Source: CADCVT01 sp036389155 (GTDB lineage: Bacteria; Actinomycetota; Thermoleophilia; Solirubrobacterales; Solirubrobacteraceae). From it: DNA of 64,000 bases. Made by a program: the position numbers and the translations under genes. Under the pieces are notes generated by a model. The model was not told where the DNA came from. It did no database searches and saw only the letters and a program-made list of their open reading frames with translations. The stretch lies in the NCBI GenBank assembly GCA_036389155.1, contig DASVQN010000050.1, forward strand, positions 62,001 through 126,000, in the 5' to 3' direction. Below are positions 14,439 to 21,277 of the stretch, piece by piece (positions within the stretch are counted from its first letter, which is position 1; every line of letters starts with the position of its first letter).

Positions 14439-15524
14439 TCAGGTTCCGCGCGCGGTTAGCTCGGCGTGGCGGCGGCCCGCCGCCTCGTACGCCGCGATCT
14501 GGGCGAGCGTGGTCTCGCGCATGTCGGCCTCGCGGGCGTAGGCCCGGTACCAGTCGACGATCGCCCGCAGGCCCTCGTCCAGGTCCCAGAGCGGCTGCCA
14601 GCCGAGCCGGACGCGGGCGCGGGTCGCGTCGAGGCGGAGCGTCGCGGTCTCCGGCGGGTGGTCTCCGGGCTGCGTCTCCACGGGCAGGTCGGTGCCCCAG
14701 AGCGTCCCGAGGCGCTCGACGATCGCGCGGACGGGGAGCGCGTCGGAAACCTCTGGGCCGAAGTTCCAGCCGTCGCGGAACGACGCGTCTCCGCCCGCCA
14801 GCGCCTGCGCGAGTACGAGGTAGCCGCCCAGCGGGTTCAGGACGTGCTGCCACGGGCGCACGGCCTCGGGGGAGCGCAGAGCGACCGGCGTCCCCTCCAT
14901 CGCCGCGCGCATCACGTCGGGGAGCAGCCGGTCCGCACCCCAGTCTCCGCCGCCGACCACGTTCCCGGCCCGCGCGGTCGCGAGCGGCAGCCCGTACGAC
15001 TCGCGGTAGGCCGCGCTGACGATCTCCGCGGCCGCCTTCGACGCGGAGTACGGATCGCGCCCGCCGAGGGGGTCCGTCTCGCGGTGCCCCCACTCCGCCG
15101 CCGACGCGAACGGCGCGTAGCACTTGTCCGACGTGACCACGACGACGGCCTCGACCGGGGCGCCGAGGTCGCGCACCGCGTCGAGCACGTGCGCCGTGCC
15201 CTGCACGTTCACCGCGAACGTCTCGGCGGGGTCCACATATGACCGGCGGACGAGCGGCTGCGCGGCGAGGTGGAACACGACCGACGGCTCCGCGGCCGCC
15301 ACCGCCGCCCGCACGGCGGACGCGTCGCGCACGTCGCAGGGGGCGGAAGACGGAGCGCGCACGAGCTCGTGCAGCGACGGCGACGTCGGCGGCTTGAGCG
15401 ACAGCCCCGAGACGGACGCCCCGAGCGACTCCAGCCACAGTGACAGCCAGGCCCCCTTGAACCCGGTGTGCCCGGTCACGAGCACCCTGCACCCCGCCCA
15501 GAAGGCGCCATCGACGAACCCCAT
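14439..15524 (-). CDS. rfbG: CDP-glucose 4,6-dehydratase
   Basis: A 361-residue extended SDR enzyme that turns CDP-D-glucose into CDP-4-keto-6-deoxyglucose, the entry point to 3,6-dideoxyhexoses and several branched or heptose-like sugars. Family marks: VTGHTGFKGAWLSLWLESLG at the NAD site, HLAAQPLVRRSY with PAETFAVNVQGT, VTSDKCY, the catalytic Tyr-x3-Lys in RDPYSASKAAAE, and ARAGNVVGGGDW. The ATG at 15524 has TAGGAT 9 nt upstream. The partner cytidylyltransferase (RfbF) is not in the window. It is divergent from the WecG-type gene. Confidence 0.92.
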   Translation of the reverse strand: MGFVDGAFWAGCRVLVTGHTGFKGAWLSLWLESLGASVSGLSLKPPTSPSLHELVRAPSSAPCDVRDASAVRAAVAAAEPSVVFHLAAQPLVRRSYVDPAETFAVNVQGTAHVLDAVRDLGAPVEAVVVVTSDKCYAPFASAAEWGHRETDPLGGRDPYSASKAAAEIVSAAYRESYGLPLATARAGNVVGGGDWGADRLLPDVMRAAMEGTPVALRSPEAVRPWQHVLNPLGGYLVLAQALAGGDASFRDGWNFGPEVSDALPVRAIVERLGTLWGTDLPVETQPGDHPPETATLRLDATRARVRLGWQPLWDLDEGLRAIVDWYRAYAREADMRETTLAQIAAYEAAGRRHAELTARGT

Positions 15525-15533
15525 AGGCGGCGG

Positions 15534-15539
15534 ATCCTA
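15534..15539 (-). promoter_or_regulatory. Leaderless minus-10 hexamer TAGGAT for the CDP-glucose dehydratase gene
   Basis: TAGGAT on the minus strand is followed after 9 nt by the ATG at 15524, with no room for a Shine-Dalgarno sequence after the expected transcription start. Confidence 0.45.
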
Positions 15540-15605
15540 CGATCCGCCCCGCAAATTGCAGGTTCTGGTGCGTTTCGCCGCGACCTTGTGCGGCTATGCT
15601 ACGAA

Positions 15606-16541
15606 GTGAGCGTGACTCCTGGAGGTGTCCCGCGCGCTCCGACGAACGTCGCTCTGAAGCAAGGACGCGACTTTTCCGCCTGCGGCCCGTTGGAGTCGGC
15701 GGTCAAAGCCATGAATCAGCCGCTCATCGACATCACGCGTGCAGACCAGGCCGTCGCGCCTGACGCCTCCGACGCCCCGGAGAGCAAGCCTGAGACCGCC
15801 GAGATCCTGGGCGTCCCGCTCGCGCTCTCCGACTACGAGCGGACGATGGACTGGATCGACGCCACGGTCGCCGCGAACGGCCGCGCGACGCTCAGCGCCG
15901 CCGCCGTCCACCTCGTCATGGTCGCCCAGGAGGACGAGGCGACCCGCGAGGCGGTCACCGACGTCAGCCTCGTCGTCCCCGACGGCCAGCCGCTGGTCTG
16001 GGCGCTCAAGGCACTCGGCCACGACCAGGCCACCCGCGTCTACGGCCCCGACCTCATGGCCAAGTACTGCGAGCGCTCGGCCAGGACCGGCACGCGCATG
16101 TACCTCTACGGCGGCCGCAACCAGGGCGCGCTCGTCGAGCTGGCCCTCAAGCTGCGCCGCCGCTACCCGGGCCTGAAGATCGTCGGCGGCTACTCGCCGC
16201 CCTTCCGCCCGCTGACCGACGACGAGCGCGAGTGGGTCGTCGAGGACATCAACCGCTCCAAGGCGGACGTCGTCTGGGTCGGCACGGGCCAGCCCAAGCA
16301 GGAGATCTGGATGAGCGAGATGCGCCCGCTGCTGGACGCGCCCATGCTCATCGGCGTCGGCGCCGCGTTCGACTTCCACGCCGGCCTCGTCCCGCAGGCG
16401 CCCAGCTGGATGCAGAACGTCGGCCTCGAGTGGGTCTACCGGCTCTCCAAGGAGCCGCGGCGCCTCTGGCGGCGCTACGCCCGGTACAATCCGCGCTTCG
16501 TCGCGGGGTTCGCCCGGCAGTACACGGCCTCGCGCCGCTAG
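15606..16541 (+). CDS. WecG/TagA/CpsF-family glycosyltransferase
   Basis: A GT26 enzyme of up to 311 residues. Core motifs are ILGVPLALSDYERTMDWID, the SLVVPDGQPLVWALKALG loop, TRVYGPDLMAKYCE, YLYGGRNQGALVELALKLRRRYPGL, VGTGQPKQEIWM and the C-terminal LEWVYRLSKEPRRLWRRY. Family members add the second sugar (N-acetylmannosamine or its uronate, glucuronate and similar) to a lipid-linked first sugar on the inner membrane face. GTG 15606 is chosen because TATGCT ends 5 nt before it; ATG 15710 (MNQPLIDIT) is an internal alternative that removes a poorly conserved leader. Its stop is embedded in the promoter hexamer of the dehydrogenase gene that follows, which may make the donor. Confidence 0.9.
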   Translation: MSVTPGGVPRAPTNVALKQGRDFSACGPLESAVKAMNQPLIDITRADQAVAPDASDAPESKPETAEILGVPLALSDYERTMDWIDATVAANGRATLSAAAVHLVMVAQEDEATREAVTDVSLVVPDGQPLVWALKALGHDQATRVYGPDLMAKYCERSARTGTRMYLYGGRNQGALVELALKLRRRYPGLKIVGGYSPPFRPLTDDEREWVVEDINRSKADVVWVGTGQPKQEIWMSEMRPLLDAPMLIGVGAAFDFHAGLVPQAPSWMQNVGLEWVYRLSKEPRRLWRRYARYNPRFVAGFARQYTASRR

Positions 16542-16544
16542 CCT
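16539..16544 (+). promoter_or_regulatory. Minus-10 hexamer TAGCCT containing the stop codon of the WecG-type gene
   Basis: The TAG stop at 16539-16541 forms the first half of TAGCCT; the GTG start of the dehydrogenase follows 8 nt later. Third instance of this arrangement in the window. Confidence 0.45.
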
Positions 16545-16552
16545 GACGGGGC

Positions 16553-17830
16553 GTGGACCTCGACGTCTCCGTCATCGGGCTGGGCCGCGTCGGCCTGCCT
16601 CTCGCGCTGTCCCTCGCCGATCGCGGGCTCAACGTCGTCGGCGTCGACCGCGACCCCGACCGCCTCGCCGCGGTCCGCGACGGCGTCATGCCGTTCGAGG
16701 AGACCGGCGGCGCGGAGGTCATGGCCCGCGTCCACGCGTCCGGCCGCCTGGAGGTCTCCGATCGCGTCGTCGACGCGGCCCGCGCGCGGCACATCATCCT
16801 CACCATCGGGACCCCGTCGTTCTCGCACATCGAGATCGACATGCGCGACATCCGCAGCGCCCTCGACGACCTGCTGCCGGTCCTCGAGCCCGGCCACAGC
16901 GTCGTCCTGCGCTCGACGATCGCCCCCGGCACCACCGAGTTCGTCGCCGGCTACCTGGAGAGCAAGCGCGGCTTCACCGTCGGCGAGGACCTCTTCGTCA
17001 GCCACGCGCCCGAGCGCATCGCCGCCGGCCAGTTCTTCCAGGAGATCGACTCGCTGCCGCAGATCGTCGGCGGCGTGGGCGAGCGCTCGACCGCCGTCTG
17101 CCGCGAGCTGTTCGAGGTCTACGAGTCGCAGGTCATCGAGACGACGCCCGTCCAGGCGGAGCTCGCGAAGATCTGGACCAACATCCTGCGCTACGCGACG
17201 TTCGCCCTGCCCAACCTCCTGATGATGGACTGCGAGCAGCACGACGCGAACGTCTTCGAGGTCATCGACCTCATCAACCGCGACTACCCCCGCGGCGGGA
17301 TCAAGATGCCGGGCTTCACCGCCGGCACCTGCCTGCGCAAGGACTTCACGTTCAGCGAGGAGCGCTCGCACGCGCCCGGCATGCTCCTCGCGGTCAGCCG
17401 CGTCAACGAGAGCGTGCCGCTGTTCCTGGTCGAGGGGATGAAGCGCCGGCTCGCGTCACTGCGGGGCCGCAAGGTCGCCGTCCTCGGCCTCGCGTTCAAG
17501 GCCGACACCGACGACGAGCGCGACTCGCTGGCCCACAAGCTCGTGCGCCTGCTCGAGCGCGAGCTGGTCGAGGTCGCGGTGCACGACCCGCACGTCCCCA
17601 CGCCGACGCAGACGTTCGACGAGGCGGTGCGCGGCGCGGAGGCCGTCGTCGTCGCGACGAACCACAGCGAGTTCTGCGGCCCGGACGCCCTGAAGGCGAT
17701 CGCCCGCCTCTCGAGCCCCGAGGCGCTGGTCGTCGACCCGTGGAACTGCTTCGGCGCCGCGCAGGTGTTCGGGTACGCCGCGGAGATCGCGGCGCTGGCG
17801 CCCCCGGCGGAGCGCACCCAGCCCGCGTGA
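16553..17830 (+). CDS. UDP-sugar 6-dehydrogenase (UDP-ManNAc/UDP-glucose dehydrogenase family)
   Basis: A 425-residue NAD-dependent four-electron dehydrogenase that oxidises C6 of a UDP-sugar to the uronate. It has the N-terminal Rossmann motif VSVIGLGRVGLPLALSLADRG, SHAPERIAAG, the catalytic-cysteine loop FTAGTCLRKDF and the C-terminal domain with VLGLAFKADTDDERDS. The GTCLRKD form and HAPER segment lean toward the WecC (UDP-N-acetylmannosamine) branch, but UDP-glucose cannot be excluded; the second option would feed the UDP-xylose synthase at 12313. GTG 16553 follows TAGCCT by 8 nt. It overlaps the downstream epimerase gene by 4 bp. Confidence 0.9.
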   Translation: MDLDVSVIGLGRVGLPLALSLADRGLNVVGVDRDPDRLAAVRDGVMPFEETGGAEVMARVHASGRLEVSDRVVDAARARHIILTIGTPSFSHIEIDMRDIRSALDDLLPVLEPGHSVVLRSTIAPGTTEFVAGYLESKRGFTVGEDLFVSHAPERIAAGQFFQEIDSLPQIVGGVGERSTAVCRELFEVYESQVIETTPVQAELAKIWTNILRYATFALPNLLMMDCEQHDANVFEVIDLINRDYPRGGIKMPGFTAGTCLRKDFTFSEERSHAPGMLLAVSRVNESVPLFLVEGMKRRLASLRGRKVAVLGLAFKADTDDERDSLAHKLVRLLERELVEVAVHDPHVPTPTQTFDEAVRGAEAVVVATNHSEFCGPDALKAIARLSSPEALVVDPWNCFGAAQVFGYAAEIAALAPPAERTQPA

Positions 17831-18792
17831 GCCGCGTCCTGGTCACGGGCGGCGCCGGCACGATCGGCGCGGCCGTCGTCCGCCGGCTGCTGCGCGACCC
17901 CGCGTTCGAGGTGCGCGTCAGCGACCAGCGGGACGCGCCGCAGTGGATCCGCGAGGGCTGCGAGGTGCACCGCGGCGACCTGCGCGAGCTCGCGCAGGCG
18001 CGCGAGGCGGTGCAGGGCTGCACCCACGTCATCCACCTCGCCGCGATCGTCGGCGGGATCGCGAACTTCCACCGGCTGCCGCACACCCTCACCGAGGTGA
18101 ACAACGCGCTCTACAACGCCGTCGTCCGCGCGGCGCTCGACCACGACGTCGAGCGGTTCACCTACGTCTCCTCGTCGATGGTCTTCGAGCGGGCGACCGA
18201 GTTCCCGACGACGGAGGAGCACGTCCGCGACACGCCGATCCCGCAGTCGGCCTACGGCTTCAGCAAGCTCACCGGCGAGGTCTACTGCCGCGCGGCGCAC
18301 GACGAGCACGGCCTCCCGTACACGATCTGCCGGCCGTTCAACGCCTACGGCCCGGGCGAGCTGCCCGACCCCGAGCCGGGCATCGCCCACATGGTCCCCG
18401 ACGTCATCAAGAAGGTGCTGAGCGGCCAGCGGCCGCTGCAGCTCTTCGGCGACGGGACCCAGACGCGCACGCTCACCCACGTCGACGACATCGCCGACGG
18501 CATCGTGACCGCCACGTCGTCGCCGAAGGGGCTGAACGAGGACTTCAACGTCAGCGCGTCGGACGAGCGCACCGTGCTCGACATCGCGAAGGTGATCTGG
18601 GAGGCGTGCGGCGAGGACCCCGAGGCGTTCGAGGTCGAGCACCTGCCGACGTTCGAGGTCGACGTCGTGCGGCGCTGGCCGAGCGTCGACAAGGCGAAGC
18701 GACTGCTCGGGTGGGAGGCGCAGATCAGCCTGCAGGACGGGATCGCGCAGACGGTCGAGTGGCTGAGACGTCAGCCGCAGTCAACCGACTGA
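17827..18792 (+). CDS. NAD-dependent sugar epimerase/dehydratase
   Basis: A 321-residue extended SDR protein: SRVLVTGGAGTIGAAVV at the NAD loop, HLAAIVGGIANFHRLPHTLTEVNN, the active-site SSSMVFERATEF with SAYGFSKLTGE (Tyr-x3-Lys), RPFNAYGPGE, and the C-terminal LLGWEAQISLQDGIAQTVEWL. The VGGIANF segment differs from standard GalE and resembles GDP-fucose synthase/epimerase-like branches, so the exact sugar is unknown. GTG 17827 overlaps the dehydrogenase stop by 4 bp, making these two genes an operon. A hairpin 8 bp after its stop probably ends the unit. Confidence 0.88.
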   Translation: MSRVLVTGGAGTIGAAVVRRLLRDPAFEVRVSDQRDAPQWIREGCEVHRGDLRELAQAREAVQGCTHVIHLAAIVGGIANFHRLPHTLTEVNNALYNAVVRAALDHDVERFTYVSSSMVFERATEFPTTEEHVRDTPIPQSAYGFSKLTGEVYCRAAHDEHGLPYTICRPFNAYGPGELPDPEPGIAHMVPDVIKKVLSGQRPLQLFGDGTQTRTLTHVDDIADGIVTATSSPKGLNEDFNVSASDERTVLDIAKVIWEACGEDPEAFEVEHLPTFEVDVVRRWPSVDKAKRLLGWEAQISLQDGIAQTVEWLRRQPQSTD

Positions 18793-18800
18793 CCGCTTTC

Positions 18801-18834
18801 GCGCCGCGCGGCGCCGTGCGGGGCCGCTTGCGGC
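18801..18834 (+). terminator. GC-rich double hairpin after the epimerase gene
   Basis: A perfect 14-bp palindrome GCGCCGCGCGGCGC (18801-18814) starts 8 bp after the stop, and a second small hairpin GCCGC-TT-GCGGC follows at 18823-18834. No T-run is present. The first hairpin has nearly the same sequence and the same offset from the stop codon as the one after uxs. Confidence 0.35.
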
Positions 18835-18836
18835 AC

Positions 18837-18866
18837 TTGAGAACCGCACAGCTTGCAAGTTATGCT
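18837..18866 (+). promoter_or_regulatory. Classical promoter TTGAGA-N18-TATGCT ahead of the acyltransferase gene
   Basis: TTGAGA (18837-18842) and TATGCT (18861-18866) are spaced by 18 bp, the best minus-35/minus-10 pair in the window. It implies a transcription start near 18873, so the ATG within the minus-10 box (18862) cannot be the translation start. Confidence 0.6.
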
Positions 18867-18918
18867 CGTTTCGCCACATTGCGGGTCAACGACCGACGCC
18901 GCCGTGGTCTCCGCCCGC

Positions 18919-19770
18919 ATGCGCTTCGACAGCCAGTCCTTCCTGCACCTCCGCCACTCCAAGGCGGCGCTGTCGCACGCCTGGCAGCAGGGTGGCCTGA
19001 TCATGCTCACGTCCGAGCTCCTGCTGCAGCGCCGCACCATCCTGAGCTCGGCCCGCGCGCTGCGCGGCGCGCCGTCGGTGCACCTCGCGATCGGGACCGG
19101 TCCCACCGCCGACGAGATCTGGGAGCGCACCGGCCCGTGGTTCTGCATGCACCGCGCCCGCCGCCCCGCCCGCGCGGTCCTCGTGCTGCCGAGCGATCCG
19201 GACGAGTACCTGCGCGGGAAGGCGCGTCAGGCGCTGCGCACGAACGTGTCGCGCGCGAAGAAGGTCGGCATCGAGTGCCGGGAGCTCCGCGACGCCGGCG
19301 AGAAGCGCGCGGCGCTCACGCGGCACATGGCGACCCGCGGCGAGGGCGGCGACGTCGTGGCCGAGTTCGAGCGCATCTACCGGCTCCAGCTCGAGGCGGC
19401 GGAGGTGCACGTCGCCGAGCGCGACGGCGACGTCGAGGCCTTCTCCGCGGTGTTCACCTCCGGCGAGGCCGCGTACCTCGTGTACCTGCGGGCCGGCGTC
19501 GACCGCGAGCGCTCGAGCGCGGCGCGCTACGCGCTCTCCACGCACGTCACGCAGCATCTGATCCGCCGCGGCGTCCGCGGCCTGATCTCGGGCTCGGCGC
19601 TCGGCGTCGACAGCGGCACCGCGTACTTCCAGCAGCGGCTCGGCTACATCGCCGGGAACGTCGTGCTGCATCGCCACCCGGCGCGGGCGCGGCTGCGCTC
19701 GCCGGGACGTGACAGGATCAGGCCCGCCCAGCGCCCCCTCCACGAGCTCGTCGGGGGCACGGCAGACTGA
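18919..19770 (+). CDS. GNAT/FemAB-like acyltransferase
   Basis: A 283-residue protein with the signature of the GNAT/FemAB fold used in polysaccharide and peptidoglycan modification: DEYLRGKARQALRTNVSRAKKVGIECREL (the basic LR.N..RA.K.G segment), FERIYRLQLEAAE, the central strand pair AVFTSGEAAYLVYLRAG and the C-terminal GLISGSALGVDSGTAYFQQRLGY. It probably transfers an acyl or aminoacyl group from a CoA or tRNA donor onto a glycan precursor. The promoter hexamer at 18861-18866 rules out the ATG at 18862; GTG 18904 and ATG 18919 remain, and the latter is chosen. A classical promoter implies a leader of about 45 nt. It heads a unit with the two following genes. Confidence 0.75.
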   Translation: MRFDSQSFLHLRHSKAALSHAWQQGGLIMLTSELLLQRRTILSSARALRGAPSVHLAIGTGPTADEIWERTGPWFCMHRARRPARAVLVLPSDPDEYLRGKARQALRTNVSRAKKVGIECRELRDAGEKRAALTRHMATRGEGGDVVAEFERIYRLQLEAAEVHVAERDGDVEAFSAVFTSGEAAYLVYLRAGVDRERSSAARYALSTHVTQHLIRRGVRGLISGSALGVDSGTAYFQQRLGYIAGNVVLHRHPARARLRSPGRDRIRPAQRPLHELVGGTAD

Positions 19771-19810
19771 CGTCCCGCGAGGCGGCAGCGCCCGCCTCGC
19801 CCGCACCACG

Positions 19811-20494
19811 ATGACCCGCAGCCTCAGCCATCGATTCCGTCGATCCTCGTCCCTGGAGCGCGCCGTCTACGCGGTCCTCGTCCTGGTCCTCGTGATCGAC
19901 GTCGCCCTGATCGCGTTCGGCCGTGCCGACGGCAGCGTCCCGGGGCCGGTGCCGACCACCGGCACGTCGGCCTCGGCGCCGTCGAGCCAGCCCGCCGACC
20001 CGGTCGCCGACGCAGGCGACGCCGGCCCGCCGTGCGCGGACGTCACGCCGCCCACCGGCGCCGGGGACCCCGTGACGTGCCGCGCGCGGACCGCGACCTT
20101 GACGATCGCCGGCGCCGAGCGGCCGGTCATCCTCGGCGCCACGCAGGTGCGCCTGCTGCGCAGCTCGCTCCGCGGCCGCGTCCTGTCGGCCGACGTCCGC
20201 GTCCGGAACGAGACCGACAGCGCGCAGAGCCTGCTCGCCGGCGGGCAGGAGATCTACCTCAACCTGCGGGGCGTACGGGTCGACGCCAAGCCCGTCGGCG
20301 ACCTGGTCGTCCAGCCGATGGAGGGCCGGACCGTCACCCTGAACTTCGCGCTGACGACAGCCGGGCTCGAGCGGCTCACGCGCGTCGCGGGTCAGGCGGA
20401 GATGGGCGTCAAGCCGTGGACCGAGGCGGGCGAGGCGCCGGCTCGGGTCGGCGTCATCCGGTTCACCGTGCCGGTGACCGGCCGCGCCCGTTGA
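19811..20494 (+). CDS. Membrane-anchored extracytoplasmic protein, DUF4352-like
   Basis: A 227-residue protein with a basic N-terminus, one transmembrane helix (AVYAVLVLVLVIDVALIAF), a Ser/Pro/Gly-rich linker, then a pair of cysteines (PPCADV and VTCRAR) and a beta-sandwich-like domain: DVRVRNETDSAQSLLAGGQEIYLNLRG, followed by VVQPMEGRTVTLNFAL. This fits the telokin-like DUF4352 fold found in actinobacterial exported proteins of unclear role. ATG 19811 is 41 bp after the acyltransferase stop. Its stop overlaps the TTG start of the phosphatase gene, so the two are translationally coupled, which suggests a role in controlling chain length or export. Confidence 0.75.
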   Translation: MTRSLSHRFRRSSSLERAVYAVLVLVLVIDVALIAFGRADGSVPGPVPTTGTSASAPSSQPADPVADAGDAGPPCADVTPPTGAGDPVTCRARTATLTIAGAERPVILGATQVRLLRSSLRGRVLSADVRVRNETDSAQSLLAGGQEIYLNLRGVRVDAKPVGDLVVQPMEGRTVTLNFALTTAGLERLTRVAGQAEMGVKPWTEAGEAPARVGVIRFTVPVTGRAR

Positions 20495-21276
20495 TCGACA
20501 TCCACTGCCACATCCTCCCCGGCCTCGACGACGGCCCGGGTGACCTCGACGGCAGCCTCGCGCTCGCCGAGCGCGCCGCGGCCGCCGGCATCGAGACGAT
20601 CGTCGCCACGCCGCACATCCGCGAGGACCATCCCTTCCCGCCCGCCGTGGTCGGCGATCGCGTGGCCTCGCTCAACGCGGAGCTGCGCGCGGCCGGCTCG
20701 CCCGTGAGCGTGGTGCCGGGCGGCGAGCTGGCGATCACGCGCGTCGCCGAGCTGGACGACGCGACGCTGCACGACCTGTGCCTCGGCGCCGGTCGCTACG
20801 GCCTGGTCGAGAGCCCGTACACGGACGTCGGCGGGCTGCTCGAGCAGTCGCTCTTCGACCTGCAGACCCGCGACGTGCGCCCCGTGCTCGCCCACCCGGA
20901 GCGCTCGCCCTCGTTCATCGGCGAGGCCGGCCGCGTCGAGGAGCTCGTCGAGCGGGGCGTGCTCATGTCGGTGACCGCGGCCTCCCTCGCCGGCCGCTTC
21001 GGGTCCACGGTCCGGGACTTCTCGCTCGAGCTCTTCGAGCGGGGCCTGATCCACAACGTGGCGACCGACGCGCACGACGCGCGCCGGCGCCCGCCCGAGC
21101 TGCGGCCGGCGTTCGAGAGCCTGCAGGAGGACTTCCCGGGCGCGCTCGAGCAGGCCGCGTGGTACACCGAGGACGCGCCGCGGGCGATGCTGGCCGGCGA
21201 GGCGCTGCCGCCGCGGCCGGATCCGCCGAAGCGGCGCGGCAGGCGCGGGCTGCTGAGGCGCGCGCGGCGCGGCTGA
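20491..21276 (+). CDS. CpsB/CapC-type tyrosine-protein phosphatase (PHP family)
   Basis: A 261-residue manganese-dependent phosphatase of the PHP fold that dephosphorylates bacterial tyrosine kinases controlling capsule export. The metal ligands are visible in order: DIHCHILPGLDDG (His-x-His), TPHIRED, the glutamate of GGELAITRV, HPERSPSF and TDAHDARRRPPEL. The C-terminal tail is basic (PPKRRGRRGLLRRARRG), perhaps contacting the membrane or its kinase partner. The start is a TTG overlapping the previous stop by 4 bp. The cognate kinase gene converges on it with one base between the two stop codons. Confidence 0.92.
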   Translation: MIDIHCHILPGLDDGPGDLDGSLALAERAAAAGIETIVATPHIREDHPFPPAVVGDRVASLNAELRAAGSPVSVVPGGELAITRVAELDDATLHDLCLGAGRYGLVESPYTDVGGLLEQSLFDLQTRDVRPVLAHPERSPSFIGEAGRVEELVERGVLMSVTAASLAGRFGSTVRDFSLELFERGLIHNVATDAHDARRRPPELRPAFESLQEDFPGALEQAAWYTEDAPRAMLAGEALPPRPDPPKRRGRRGLLRRARRG

Positions 21277-21277
21277 G

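Noticed and set aside
15556..15580. Promoter element shared with 18852-18876 (TTGCA...CGTTTCGCC in both)
   Set aside because: The strings are similar but sit differently relative to the TATGCT hexamers (39 bp upstream in one, overlapping in the other), so common function is not supported.
18853..18921. TTG 18853 or ATG 18862 as start of the acyltransferase gene
   Set aside because: ATG 18862 lies inside the TATGCT minus-10 box of a good TTGAGA-N18-TATGCT promoter, so it is upstream of the transcription start.
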